A stretch of DNA of 39,835 bases from contig WELB01000109.1 in NCBI GenBank assembly GCA_009602725.1, positions 394,078 through 433,912 of the forward strand. Reading direction: 5' to 3'. Source of the DNA: Spirogloea muscicola. Its lineage: Eukaryota; Streptophyta; Zygnematophyceae; Spirogloeales; Spirogloeaceae. This document shows, piece after piece, positions 15,186 through 27,400 of this stretch. The position numbers were made by a program, and so were the translations under genes. The notes beneath the pieces are model-generated. The model was given only the letters and a program-made list of their open reading frames with translations. It was not told where the DNA came from and made no database searches. Positions within the stretch are counted from its first letter, which is position 1. Each line of letters opens with the position of its first letter.

Positions 15186-16720
15186 CACTGCTACCTTATT
15201 AGCCCCCTTCTTCTTGGGGCGAGCACTTTCTTCTAGCTACCTTGGCTTTGAGAACAGCGCGTCAAATTGAGAGCAGTGGCTGTGAGAGGTCCAGCCCTAG
15301 GAATGGACAATGTTTGAAAGGGCCGGATTGCGCAAGAAGCAAGATACGAAACACTAAGACGTCAGTAAGTAGGCTCTCAGTAACCTCTAGTCAAAAGCAC
15401 TTTTGGCTGAGCTTCCCTCTGCATCGTCTAGTGTTTTGCAGTGTTTTGTAGTATAGTCCTTTTCCGGCACTTCATTCTTCTTGGGCTGGCTGTTCCAGCC
15501 CCTATCCTCAATGGGCAAGCTCTTTCTTCTTTCTTTGGCTTTGGCTTTACATAGCATCTTCAGGCCCCTTCGTAGCTGCTACTCGCTTGTAGGCCCCTCC
15601 TTTGTTAATTCTTTTTTGGGCTGGCTTATGGCAGCCCTTGCCCCCATTGGGAGTGCCACTTCTTCTTTTTGGCTTTGGACTATATTCTTTTTGGGCTGGC
15701 TTTGCCAGCCCCTCTTCTCTATGAGCCTGAACAATGTATTGGCTCGAATTGGCCTCCCTTTCAATTCATGCGTCCCGCGCGCCTTCTCTCTCTCTCTATG
15801 GGCGAGCTCTTTCCTTTTGGCCCCTTCGGACCTTGTCAACTTTCTCCGGGCTGGCTGTTCCGGGTGAGGGCTGTTCACAAGCCCTCACCCCCCTTTGGAA
15901 AGAAAGTGGCCTCCTTTTTTGGGCTGGCTTTGCCAGCCCCTCTTCTCTCTTTGGCTTTGGACTTTGTCCCATTCTTCTCTATGGGCGAGCTCTTTCTTTC
16001 GTTGGGAGAGCCACTTTCTTTCTTCTTAGCCACTTAGCATAGGACTTCATTCGATGTAACCGGTTCGTTTGCTCTAGGTTTTGCCTGCACACTGTATTGG
16101 CTTGAGTAGGCCACCCTTTACATGTCATGCGCACCGCGCGCCTTTTCTCGACCCGCCTGCCGACCAGCACTTCTTGGCCCCTCCCTCTCTTTGGCGCCTC
16201 TCAGCAGCAGTTACATTCCTTTTGGCTGGCCTCTCAGCCACTGCCTTTTATTGGAAGAGCTGTTTCGTTCTTTTCTTCACACAGCCGGAAAAGAGCTCCT
16301 GTTTCTTTGACCTTGCCCTTATTGGGCTGGCCATTCACAGCCATCGCCCCTTCGAAAAGTTTCCCCCTTTTGGGATGGCCTTTCACAGCCATCGCCACCC
16401 TTGAAGATAAGAAGAAGCTTAATCTATCCCAAACAAATGTTTCTCCGAATTGAAGAAGCTCCTCCAAAAGAGCGATGGCTGTGGAAGAGAGGGGCCCTTC
16501 CAGTGTGACAGGCCAGTCCAACAGGTATGGACAAGGTTCAAAAGGGTCCGAAAAGCGCACGACCTTGTCAGATGGCTGTGAAGGCTAACGTCGCAGCTAA
16601 AGGGGGTTGCAGACATAAGACATTGACCTCCCACGCAGGCAAGCGGCCTATTCAGTGACCAATAAGCAGAGCGTTGGCTAGTAAACTCCCCAACACTTAG
16701 AGATTGCGGTAAGAAGTTTG
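15186..16720. repeat. Cluster of dispersed repeat modules, no gene seen
   Basis: Plus-strand copies of the hairpin module gggctggctttgccagccc, or diverged forms, occur near 15480, 15618, 15690, 15848, 15922, 16222, 16323 and 16372. They are interspersed with the module catgcgcaccgcgcgccttc (near 15767 and 16124) and its upstream partner 'gcctgcacactgtattggcttga'. A third copy of the caggccccttcgtagctgct module lies at 15551-15603. Long open frames here (for example 15481-15867) are translations of the repeats, and their predicted peptides are just the repeated hairpin sequence. Confidence 0.75.
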
Positions 16721-17140
16721 GCAATACGACTCAGCTGCTGCACGAGCTTCGTGAGCACAGTGCTGCATTTGTTAGTGACCATCCATTGCACTCCCCTAGC
16801 TCCTCAGAAGCGGCAGAAGCCTGAGCAGCCTAGACCCCGAATCAATAGTAAGGGCGGTATCGCATTGGCCGCCGGAACCGAGGAAATCTCCTGGACAGAA
16901 AAAGACGAGATGAAGAGGTGAGGATGACCTGTATCACTGGTGCAGCTTTTATGAGGATTCTTATACCTGCAAGGAGCCCTCCACTCAACGCCGCTTTAGC
17001 TCACTGGTTTTCAAGCTCCATCCTAATCTTTGACCAGGACAATTAGTGACAATATAAGGCATTGCAAAGCATTGCGAGGGTCGTCACTGGGAGGGAACAA
17101 GACCAGGACTGCATACACCCGTGAACGAGATAAGCAGTGC

Positions 17141-18784
17141 CTACCCATAACCTGGCCTGCGAGGTCTGTAACCATAAGGAGAGTACATCGCTGGCCGTCT
17201 GCCTCGGCTTGCTTTCAACCCTGGCAGATTGGTCCTCTTAGCAGTCACCTGTGCAGGGCGTATGGTTGAGCACAGGGGCGACAGTATATGAATTAGCATG
17301 GGCGACAGCAGACGAACTAGCATGGAAGCTTCTTGGACGTACATTGAGTACTTCAGGCATGAAGGCGCTCGGAAGTCCTGGAGTTAAACATTATGCACTT
17401 GTGTGCCGCAACGTTCACCTTGATCTGCCGGGCGTGCAACTCTGACTCATTCAGGAGAATTGCATTATTCACGGCCTCAAGTTCGAGGAACTCCACATAT
17501 GCAAAGCTGCATGGGTAGACAAGCAATGGGCTACATAAGCTGAGATTATGGTTCTATCTCTGATCGACAATGACTCTTAACGTACAACACTACACACATG
17601 CAACCCACTAATACCATTCCAAGAATGTTATGCAAACAAGCACGCCAGAACAGAAGCTGCAGCCTGCTGTCAATGCCTCTTATGCTCATCAGGCAAGCGG
17701 GGATGGCAACAAGCAAGGGACAGAGTACGGTAACAAGGTGAGCTATCAGATAAGGTCTACGAGTGAGTATCCTCGTACCCTTTAGGCTGACCGAACTTGT
17801 CAGTAAGTATCGTGACTCGATTGACCGTGCCACACGATTGAAAGTGCTGCTGCACCTCCTCTGGTGTGCAAGCATAGTCGACCTGCAAGGATCATAAACC
17901 GAACCCACACTTCCAGAGCTTGCCAATACATTGCTGATAGTTCAGGTCAAAGCTAGTCAAGTCAATGGTACTGGCAGTCTGTTCACCAATCATCAATAGG
18001 AGCAAAGCAGAGCTTCCAGAATGTCTCACATTGCCGACAAACACGGATCGAGCATCGGCTTCTTCTCTGGTCTGCTGTGCAGCCAAGGCACCGGGATCTG
18101 TGGAGCAACTCACACCAGCACGAGCAAAGGGATCAGTAACACAATGTAGCTAAAAAGCTTATTCTTGACGCTCCACGTCTCAAGCGTAGCAAGCCACCGT
18201 GCCTGCAGCCCTGACAGTGGGCACGGCAGAGTCCTACACAACCCTAAACCCAAACCACTGTCCCTTTTCCTGACAATGATACTCTGCTATGGCGACGCAA
18301 GCTCCTGCTGGTGGCGGCTGAGACAGCGGTACGCTTGCGCCTGATCTGCCACATGACCGTAGCAGCTGCGCGCACTGACTGCCGGTGGCACGGGGAAGTG
18401 CGGTGCCAGCAAGCGCAGGGGTAGCGAGTGCACCTTGAGCGCCGCCAGACATCTCCTTCTCGACCTTGGCCTGCATCTCCCGCAGCGCAGCCGCCTCGTC
18501 CTCCATCTCCTTGAGCCGCTTCTTCATCTCCTCCAGCTCCTGCCGAGTCCGGCCGGCGGGGGAGCGTCAGAGCTGGCCCGACGGCAGCCGCATGGCAGCT
18601 CTCGGAGGCCGTGCCGGCCGAGCCCGGCACCGCCTCGCGCGCCGGCCAGACGCACCTTGGAGGCGGCGTCGTCGCCGGCAGCGTCGTCCGCCTTGGCGCC
18701 GTCCTCGGCCTGGCCGTCCTCGCCGTCGAGGTCGCCCTCGACCTCCGGGATCTCGCCGCCATACACCTCGTGCTCGTCCTCCAT
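17141..18784 (-). CDS. PABPN1: Nuclear poly(A)-binding protein, PABPN1/PABP2 family (complete, 6 exons)
   Basis: This protein binds growing poly(A) tails in the nucleus and controls their length. Exons: 18784-18656, 18539-18434, 18097-18030, 17882-17779, 17506-17419 and 17248-17141 (TAG), giving 200 residues with consistent phases. Domain order: an acidic N-terminus ([20 protein letters not shown]), a coiled-coil helix ([19 protein letters not shown]), the linker [13 protein letters not shown] with RNP2, the RRM body [21 protein letters not shown]1 as KGFAYVEF across an exon junction, then [16 protein letters not shown]. The tail has RGRR and the aromatic-arginine end [14 protein letters not shown] typical of the family. 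It shares a 547-bp divergent promoter region, which contains an N and a repeat copy, with the membrane-protein gene at 19332. Confidence 0.95.
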
Positions 18785-18902
18785 GGCGGGCCACCCCGGT
18801 GCTGCGGCGGCAGCAGGAGGCCCCGGGCGGGCCGCCCGCGCCGGGCGAAGCTCGGACGCAGGCGGCGGCGCCGATCAGAGGCTCGAGCGGCGGCGGCGGC
18901 TN

Positions 18903-19088
18903 ACTGCCTCTGGCTTGCGCAGCGGGGTTGCTCTTCCTCCCCTCAGCTCATCTGACTTGCTACTGCTGACACGGGGGTATTGAGGGCGCCCTGTCTGCCT
19001 AGCCTTTGGCTCCGTCATGAACACCTGTATGCATCTGGCTGGCATTTCACAGCCGATTCTTTCATATCAGCAGCCGCTTTCTCCTGCC
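18903..19088. repeat. Left arm of a long inverted repeat, with TRGY tail copy 3
   Basis: The stretch right after the N at 18902 is nearly identical to the reverse complement of about 22783-22968. It starts inside the peptide module (ASGLRSG...SDLLLLTRGY, stop at about 18981) and continues through ggctccgtcatgaacacctg and tatgcatctggctggca. The left part of the element must lie in the assembly join. Confidence 0.85.
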
Positions 19089-19331
19089 CCGCCGCGGCGA
19101 GCCGGCTCGCTGGCTCGGCTCGCCCTGCGCCGCGCCCGCGCCTCCGGCCCGGCTCCGCGGCGGAGACTCGGCGGCAGCAGGGCGGCGGCCGTGCGATCTG
19201 CCATGGCGACATGACCGCTGTGGCTGCCTGCGGCTCCCGTGCATCATGCCGCTGCCGCCCGGCCTGCGCGCCCGCGACCACTGCCGCGGGGCCTCTGAGG
19301 ATGCGCCCGCGCGCCTCCAGCGCGCCGAGCC

Positions 19332-21586
19332 ATGGCGTTCAAGCTCCTGCGCAGCGTGCTGGCCACCATTGCGCACGACATCGCCGACGACCTCAAGTAC
19401 ATCTTGGGCCGCCTCTTCAGCCGAGGCGGCCATTCCTCCTTCCCTTTCCTCATCGGCAACCAGCAGGTGACGACCTCACCTTGACATTCCTGGAATTACA
19501 GGCCGCCATGCTGCATAGCAAAGCTGCAAAGCCCGGAGGGACGTCAGACACTGGCTTCCACCATGCAAGTTCTCATCCAGATGCACTGCAGCAGGTCAAT
19601 TGGGAGAACTACAACTACCCGCCTTTTCTGCGCTTGATTCACTATGAGCTCAACGATGTCGAGGTGAGCGCATGGGGCTGTGGACATACCCTTCCTTACT
19701 CCCACTTGCGTCAAGCTGCATGCATCTCCTTGTGACCCACGCAACCAGCAGTCGAAAGCGATGCAGTCAATTGGCTTTTTCTGTCCTTGCCTGCAGCTCT
19801 TATAGGCAGCGACGTAAGCTCTAGCATGCTTTTGCACGCAGGATGTACATGCAAGGAGAGCCACCTTTTTTGCTCATCTGGCCTTTGTTGTGGGGGTCGG
19901 CTCCTGCTTGGCGAATTGTAAAGCTTCATCACTTATGTCTGAGCCGTCTGCGATATATCATCTGCTGACCCTTGCATGGACGCCATCCTTCTGCGATGAC
20001 ATGGAGTTGCAAGGGGTGTTTCGTTCCTTGACCTGCTTGACTAGTACAGAGCAATTGAGGACATCGAGCATCTTGCACGCTGGCCTTGACTGGTCATGCC
20101 TGAGCGAGGAAGTGCAGTATAAGTATGCATGTATATGTTTGTAAATGAAACGTGCAAGTAAGCACTGCACTTGAGTTCCAAGTATCATACTTCGACGCAT
20201 CGATGGGTGCAGTGGGCGGCACAATTATTCTGGCATTGGGTGGTGTGCACGGGAAGGCCGTCACAATCGTCTACTCCACGTTCAGTGAGTTCATCCCACG
20301 TGAACATCTTTGTTGACCTAATATAAGCTTTGTCATGGGATGGCCTTTGCCTACGAATTTAATAGACTCCAACATACAAGTTCAAGGTCATTGCTAGTGA
20401 GCAATTCAGGGCTTGGCTGTGGTTGTTTGAGCCACTCCAATCAGCTCTTAGTGACACAGTGTGCTCAGGATTGCAGCAGTTGCACGAGGAAAGTTCCATA
20501 TTGCATCTCCTTACTGGGTTATAAGTTCTCCCTTGCAATGTAACAGACGTGGTAATCTTTGCAGTTGCTGGCTTGTACTCATTTTACATGTGTTACAAGG
20601 TGAGCTATCGTTGAAGTTGACTTTGTGTGCATGTTGCTAACTTTTCCATCCAAGTTCTCAAACTTGACAGAGATCCATGTTGAACTCTGTGCAGGGTCTT
20701 GTGACCACCAATCTCAAATTTAGTATAAGATACCTGTTTATACAGCCGGTGAGAGCTCCTCTTGCATGTTGGGTTCCTGACCTGCTAGACGATCATGTCT
20801 GAAGTCATGCTGCTCTCTGCTGTCAAGACCATATTTGTAAGTGTAATAGCATGCTAAGCCTTGATGACACAGATTCACAGGCTACTTCTGGTGACTCTGG
20901 ACCTTTTGAGCAAGATAACACAAACAGAGCTTGCCCATGGCAGATATTTATCTGTGCATTTGTTGCATTCTCCATTGTGAGTGGCTCAAATTACAACGGC
21001 TGGTTGAATCTTGCCAAGTCTCGGGTAGGTCGACAGCCTGTGTCGTACAGTAAGCTCCTCAGCAAGTTCTTGCTTTGCAGGTGATGCCTTGTCTTGATGT
21101 TTGCTAGTACAGATCACATGAGAGCAGCTGACGGATCACATGGATAAAGAAGGGGACAGGTTGCCAAGGTTGAAAGGCTGTTCTGACTTGGCCTGATTGA
21201 TGCACCTGTACCTGAAGTCTGTGTTGGTCTTGATATGCAGCGATCTAAGCAACTGTCAGGCTTTTGGTATATATGGACCATCACAGAGTCATGCTTGTGG
21301 TCATTCAATGTGGTGCTCTCATGCACTGCCCTCTTATACGTGTCACTGGTATGCCCTCAGTCAGCTCAGTGGACCAGGCAGCTTTTGTGCCAAATATACT
21401 TGATTGCAGCCAATCTGCTCTTGACGAAGCAATGCAGTCATGCTTGACTGGTGGGCTTGACAGAGGCCGTCACACATGCTCCGCGTGCAGACAAGAAGGG
21501 AAGGCAGGCCACTGGGGACTCCTCCAGTCAGCCTGCACCTGCGCGCCTCTCCGGCATCTTCATCCACAACATCTTCCAATCACTAA
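19332..21586 (+). CDS. Four-helix membrane protein, SCAMP-like (complete, 9 exons)
   Basis: SCAMPs are four-helix proteins of post-Golgi and endocytic vesicles. Exons: 19332-19466, 19595-19663, 19842-19917, 20213-20284, 20547-20599, 20695-20748, 20944-21024, 21241-21348 and 21491-21586 (TAA), about 247 residues, all in phase. The start is MAFKLLRSVLATIAHDIADD. A cytosolic NYNYPPFLRLIHYELNDVE segment sits just before helix 1, where SCAMPs carry a similar PPF...H motif. Helices: FFAHLAFVVGVGSCLAN joined to LGGTIILALGG; VVIFAVAGLYSFYMCYKGL; YLFIQPIFICAFVAFSIVSG; and WSFNVVLSCTALLYVSL. The tail is short and Ser/Thr-rich. The gene structure is well supported; the family name rests on topology and the PPF region and is less sure. 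Two arms of an inverted repeat flank the gene. Confidence 0.7.
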
Positions 21587-22340
21587 TGAGCCCTTATCAC
21601 TAGATAAGCATGCTAAGCTTGTCACAGATGGTGTACAGGAGATAGCGGTACATTTGGGGATGCAGTTGGTAATTGCCTTGAAAAACTGGTCTTTACATTG
21701 CAAGCAAGGGAGTTGTCAACGGCGGATCCTGCAATTGATGGGTACAGGAGCAAGCACATGAGCACACAGCCCAGGAACATTTTCAGCATTGAAGATCCTG
21801 CTTGTTCTTGAGAACTGTCTCTCTTTGTGGACTTGACTGCTCGAATCAGGTCTGTTCTGGAGTGACTCGGTTTGACAGACGTTTCGAACAAGGCTGACAC
21901 ATTTTACAGCCTTATTTTGATCAAACCTGACATATTTCACAGTGCATGGACTGAAGATCTGGGCAAATTTTGAGCTTGTAGCTGGTTCTCCGAACATTGT
22001 TGCTGTGGTTGGTGCGACTGCAGTAGAATCAAAGTTCACTCTTGTAAGTTCCGCCAACGCATCAGGTGAAATGGAGAGGCCAACTTACTGAGGTACGCCA
22101 GAGGTTTCTTTGTTCGAACCGAAGGATTTTTGTTTTGCGGGACCTGTAAGCTACGGATCCCGGGGTGCAATGTCAATTGTGATGATGCTATGCTGCTGCT
22201 GGGGTGATACCTAACTCAGGAGTTGCTGATGGATATAGAAGATTGTGTACACGTCTTAGGGATGACCAACCCTGTTCCGCTTATGCATCAGATGAACAAA
22301 GGAAGGTCCTCAGTCACGAGAGGATCCATTTTACAAACAA
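21587..22340. other. Downstream region of the SCAMP-like gene, no further gene seen
   Basis: No exon or domain is recognisable. TGTAA occurs at about 22043 and 22145, but neither is close enough to the stop to assign as a polyadenylation signal. Confidence 0.4.
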
Positions 22341-23298
22341 TTTTCAACCAATACAGCTATGTACAAAGTAAAAGAATAAGGTTCCATCACTGTTGAGGGG
22401 ATGGGAGGCGAGGGTGCGTCTGTACGAAGTGGGAGAAACAAACGACGGCCAAATGGCCAAGTATAAAGGCAAGGGAAAAACAGAAGGAGTGTATAAAGTG
22501 AGGGAGGGCCTGTGTGGCCAAGTACAACGGTAAGCACATTGATGAACGTACATCACCTGCTGCTAAGCTGACCCGCTCAGTAACCGAGTCAGCACATGGA
22601 GGAGTGAGAGGCAGCAGCAGTGGCAGGAAGGATGGCGAGTGGGAGAAAGGAGGGCTGGAGGTGCCACAGAGCGGGGGGAGCCGTACCGCTGGGGGCCATG
22701 TTGACTCGACCGGCGCCGCTTCTAGAGCTGCTAGAGGAGTGGGAGGCAGCAGCTGTGACAAGAATGGCGGGTGGGAGAAAAAGCGGCTGCTGATATTACA
22801 AAATCGGCTGTAAACTGCCAGCCAGATGCATACAGGTGTTCATGACGGAGCCAAAGGCTAGGCAGGCAGGGCGCCCTCAATACCCCCGAGTCAGCAGTAG
22901 GAAGTCAGATGAGCTGAGGGGAGGAAGAGCAACCCCGCTGCGCAAACCCGAGGCTGCTGCAAGGGCGCGACCAGCCCGGCGATGCAAAGCAATCGCCTGG
23001 GACCGCTGTAGGGACATAGACAAGCGCATACGGTAGCAGGAGAAAGGAGGGCCAGAGGTGCCACAGAGCGGGGAGAGCCGTGCCGATGAGGGCAAGGGAG
23101 GGTGCCGGCCCAGGAAAGCCGCGGGCGGGGATCGGGCGGGGCGACGGGGGCCGGTTGCGCTACAGGGTTGGCGCCTCTTCAGGCCACGCCAGCCTCCCCT
23201 GGCGGCCCCCGGCCCCACACCACCTTTACCTTACTCATCATCCAATTCCCTCCAATTTGGTTTGGGAAGAAATGTGGCTCTCCGAAATGGAAATTTAG
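22341..23298. repeat. Dispersed repeat block and right arm of the inverted repeat
   Basis: About 22440-22560 carries two copies of the ggccaagta...ggcaag module also found at 5440-5545 and 23593. From about 22783 to 22968 the sequence is the reverse complement of 18903-19088 with only a few differences. The peptide module continues to 23029 (separate entry). The block 23060-23220 is GC-rich and has no recognisable product. Confidence 0.75.
22877..23029 (-). CDS. Small repeat-borne open frame, TRGY peptide family, copy 4 (complete, 50 residues)
   Basis: An ATG at 23029 opens a frame encoding MRLS-M-SLQRS, ALHRRAGRALAA, SGLRSG and SSSDFLLLTRGY, ending TGA at 22877. The frame also runs upstream beyond the ATG; I chose the ATG shared with copy 1. 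Comparison with copy 1 over 32 codons shows twice as many synonymous as replacement differences, as expected under selection on the peptide. The stop after TRGY is shared with copies at 18981, 23358 and 35045. The function is unknown; the basic, alanine-rich N-terminus resembles a transit peptide, so this could be a first exon rather than a complete protein. Confidence 0.45.
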   Translation of the reverse strand: MRLSMSLQRSQAIALHRRAGRALAAASGLRSGVALPPLSSSDFLLLTRGY

Positions 23299-23358
23299 GG
23301 CGACGTCTTTCCGCCAGCTAGCTACTCGGACTTGCATCTCCTGACCAGAGGTTACTGA
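23299..23358 (+). repeat. TRGY peptide tail, copy 5
   Basis: Reads GDVFPPASYSDLHLLTRGY followed by TGA. It forms an inverted pair with copy 6 at about 23440-23510. Confidence 0.6.
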
Positions 23359-23437
23359 GCGTTCCCTGGCTGATGTCTTAGTCCTGGTCGTTCGCACTCA
23401 GGCTCCCTCAGACCTTGTCCATTCCTTTGGGCCCAAA

Positions 23438-23515
23438 CCTCTAGACAGGAGATGCAGATCCGAGTAGCTAGCTGGTGGAAAGACGTCGCCCTGACGGAAG
23501 CCGGAGGCCGCGCTT
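23438..23515 (-). repeat. TRGY peptide tail, copy 6
   Basis: On the minus strand this reads ASGFRQGDVFPPASYSDLHL then LSRG, without the stop. It is almost the reverse complement of copy 5, about 80 bases away. Confidence 0.6.
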
Positions 23516-24438
23516 TGGGCTGGCCTTTCCCAACCACCAGTCAATCTGGCCGCGCTTCTTCGAAATTTCGTGTGTTTGGACCAAACGAAAGAATGGCCAA
23601 GTACAACGGCAAGCACATCTAAACTGGGGGCGGGGAGCTGTGAACGGCCTGCCCAGAATGAATTGATAAGGTCCGAGAAGCACGCAGATGACTCTCCGGA
23701 TCCGGCGGCGAATGCCCGGGGCCCGGTGCGCGCAACCGGCGCCGTCTGGCCGGACCGGCGTTCGCCGGCGGTCCGGCATAGCCGGGCACGTGATCCCGGC
23801 GCCCCGACGGTGAGGCGCAAGTGCCCCGCCCCGAGGGGGCGAGCCGCGTCGCCATTTCCGTGGCATCCTCTGCCGTTCACCACCGTTGGTTGGCTTTGCC
23901 AGCCCCTCTTCTCAATGGGCGGGCACTTGCTCTTCTTCTCACCACCGCCGCGAGCGCGGAGCCCGTCAGAATGTGCATGTGGCCTCGGCGAATAAGGGGT
24001 GCTCAACAACCCCTAGTCGGAAGGTTCACCGATGCACTTCTTTCTTTGGCTTTGAACATCGTCCATTCATTTTGGGATGGCTTTGCCAGCCCCTCTTCTC
24101 AATGGGCGAGCACCTTCTTCTGAATCCATGGTCAGGCTCTGCAGAGGAGGGCTGGTTCGGAAGCGGGGCATCATCAGCCCGGGGGGTAGGCCGGCGACAC
24201 CGCAGGCCCCGCTCCGCGACAGCGGAGGGGCCACCTGGCGCAGCCGGGCGTCCAAGGCGACGACCCGGGGTGGGTGGCCCCACCCGCCCATTGTCCTCGG
24301 TCATTGCTCTGTGCGCCTTTTTACCATCGCATCCTCAGGCCCCTTTGTAGCTGCTCACCGCTCTTAGGCCCCTCTGAACCTTTTGTGAATTCTTTTTGGG
24401 CTGGCTTTTCGCAGCCCTTGCCCCCATTGGGAGTGCCA
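23516..24438. repeat. Dispersed repeat block up to the N at 24439
   Basis: Contains hairpin-module copies near 23890, 24075 and 24397, the caggcccctttgtagctgct module at 24329-24379, and the module with tctttggctttgaacatcgt (24040-24060), which recurs reversed near 34965-34980. The stretch 24329-24438 is nearly identical to 14947-15058. The GC-rich segment 23690-23860 and the one at 24140-24290 have no recognisable product. Confidence 0.7.
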
Positions 24439-24449
24439 NCCGCCGCCCC

Positions 24450-27400
24450 ATGGCCGCCGCCGCCGCGCCGCCCCTCCCGGCGCTCCTCGGCCTGCTGGCG
24501 CTCCTCCTCCTCCTCGACTGCGCTTCAGGCCAGCCCCCTCCTCTCCCGCTGGGCAGCTCCCTGGGCTCCCTCCCGAGCCCCCGTCGGCCGCTGCTGGCCT
24601 GCCCGGCCACAGTGCCCAGGCCCTCGCCGCCGTCCTGATGGCGCACCGATGCCTGCCGAGCTCTTAGCCTGAGACGGACCCCCGCGGCCCGACGCTGACG
24701 GCGTGATTGTGTGTGCGCTCGCTGGCAGGCGGCGCCTCGAGCTGGCACTCTGCCCTCCCCAGCCAGGTGCGTAGTGCGCCGCCCCTGGGCGACGTCGTGC
24801 CAGGGGACGTGCGAGAGGTCGGCAGCAGCGCTGGTGTCAATGGCGTCGTCGAGAAGAGGAGTCCGTGCCGACTCCTGAGCGGGCGCGGTTGCCAGCTGGG
24901 CGGGGCAGGTTGGGTGGCGAGCGGACTCCAATCTGCCGGCGGCGGCAGACGGCAGCCGGCGGTCGCTCATCACGGCCGGAGACTTCTCCAGTGAGCCTCG
25001 CACCGCCCGGCTCTGCAGCTCCCAGTGGAGCCCAGCCAGTGCTGACCAAGCATTTGATGTGCTTGGGCGGCGCCACCATTGGCGGCGGCAGGCGGGCCGG
25101 GGTACTTGGTTGGGCCGGGGAGCCCAGTGGACGGGGCAGTGTCGCCGCCGCCGACGGGCGACCCCGCCGTGCTGTGCCTCGCCGTCCTCGGCGGCGGCGC
25201 GGCGTACGCCTACGGCCAGCCGGTGGGCGGCTTCCCGTGCGAGGCCATGGCCCCGTCGAACCTGTGGACGTTCACCGCGACGGACCGCTTCTTCGGCGGG
25301 CCGCCCAGCGGGACCAACCACACTGTCATCAGCGTGCAGTCGCCCAACGGCACCGTCCTCTGCCTCGACGCCACGGGCACCGACGACGCTGCTGCTACGT
25401 CGCTCATCGTCTTCGGCTGCAACGGCGGGCCGAACCAGCAGTGGTCCCAGGATGGCCCGCGCCTGCGCAACGGCGGGGACGACGGCGTACACCCCCGCTA
25501 CCTCCTGCTGTCGACCACGGCCAGCGTCCAAGGCAGCGTTGCCATTGTCGACGCCCCCGAGCTTGCCACCAACTTCACCTTCGTGCACGAATTCCAGAGT
25601 GCGTTCCGGGCCTTGCGCACACACAGGGTGGCAAGTCTAGCACCGCCTGCAGGCGGCCACTGACTCGGTGTTTGCCAGTCTCTGGCTGACATGAAGTTGA
25701 TCTCTCGCGGCACCGTGCTCTCGTAGGCCCGCCGCCGCCTCCCTCGCCCCCGCCCCCGCCGCCGAGCCCCCCACCGCCTCCTCCCTATCAATGTGAGTGC
25801 CTGACCGCGTGGTGCAAGATGACCCCAGCTGGCCCCTTGCCTTCCCCAGAAATTCCTCAGGCACACCTAGATTCCTGCCATGCCTTTCCGGGCAGCCGAA
25901 TCAGTGCCCGACTAGGGGCATCCCACTGTGAATGCCAGGCACAGGACCAACCAGCTTCAAGGACTTCATCGAGGCGGTGCTCAAGGGCGACGCCAGCTCC
26001 ACCATGTCACTGTGCGCCAACATCACCGTGGATGCATCGGTCAAGATCGTCGGCTCTAAAGGGCACACCATCACTTGTGGACTGCCTGCCATCTACACTT
26101 GTGGCTTCTTGGGCAATCCGTCCGCACGCCTGGCGCTCTTTGACATAGCCTCCTCGGATCTCACTTTTAAGAACCTGCTGTTCCAGGGCGTTGTGGTGCG
26201 TGCCTCGACCTGTCACATTCACTTTCGACTCTGCCTTAGAGAAGCAATGCCCCTGCAGTGCACATCACTGATGCTGTTGAGCTCGATCATGGCCGGTTAC
26301 TTTCCCTTCTCCTCTTCAGCTGTCTTGCTCGGTCTCTTTTCCATGGCGAGCTAATGCGGGCCTCTACTTCTGCTGCCGATATAAAGTGCACTCTGTCTTG
26401 TGGTGGAGACAGTGTGCCGCAAGCTAGCCACGGACTGATACACTCTTTCTCCTGGTCCGCTGCTTTAGTCTGAGCCAGCAGGAGGAGGAGCTGTTGCAAC
26501 AATTACTGGCTCCAACATCTCCTTTGTCAACTGCCAGTTCCTGAACCTCGTCGGCGGGGTTCGTGACCACAAGCTCAATCATAGCTTGCTTGAGTTGTTG
26601 TCTAGAGTAGCCACATGAAGCTGGGAGTGGGCATTGGTCAGCTTCAATGCCTGCCAGCCAACAGGTGCTGCAGTCACGGCAGCTACTGCTACCTACAGAC
26701 CTGCTTTGACGAGGTGCCCTGCTGCCTGTGGAGAGCTGTGCAGCAAGATGGAGCGATCACCGCAGTCGATTCCAAGGTCACTCTGACCGGCTGTTCATTC
26801 CTCAACTCGAGCTCGAAAATTGTATCTGGCGGAGCGAGCGCTCAGAATGTTGTAAGTGTTCTTCCTGCTCAGCACCCATCACGAAGTTGCTGGTTCGCTC
26901 AATGTGGGCTTCTCGGGTTCGCTTTGCACGGCTAGAGCTAGAAAGGCACTCTGTCAAGCAGGTGTCTCTCTTGTGGCTGCTTTCAGGATCTCTGCAACAG
27001 CGCAAGAAATGCCGGTGCTTCTTTTCCTTTTGATTGGTCTGGTCTGCCTTTCTAATGTCAGCCTCAAGCTGCTATGCCTGCTTTCAGGGTGCAGGGGCTA
27101 TTGGAGTGTATGGGACGTCCGTGCTGACTGTCACAGGCAGCACCTTCCGCAACAATGCTGGATCTGACGCGGTCAGATTGACAATCTGCCCACTTACTTC
27201 TTGCATCACCTTAGGCAGCTTGCTTCTCACCGGTGAGAGCTCAAGGGCGGCTGGCATGTAGAGACTTGCAAGGGTGCTGTATTATACGAAGATAGGTCCT
27301 CCAGTATTAACACTATAGAATAGATGGCTCTAGACAGTCATGAGTCGGGTTTGAGATAGGATCATGTGAAAGTCTCTCTCACATATCCCTAAGAATCTGT

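Noticed and set aside
15481-15867. 128-residue open frame with hydrophobic stretches
   Set aside because: It is a translation of successive hairpin repeat modules; its 'motifs' repeat because the DNA does.
14640-16560. An autonomous transposon
   Set aside because: No transposase, integrase or reverse-transcriptase motif and no paired terminal repeats could be found in any frame.
24335-25624. 429-residue open frame on the minus strand
   Set aside because: It is antisense to the signal peptide and ricin-like exons, crosses an N, and has the arginine-rich composition of a GC-rich shadow frame.
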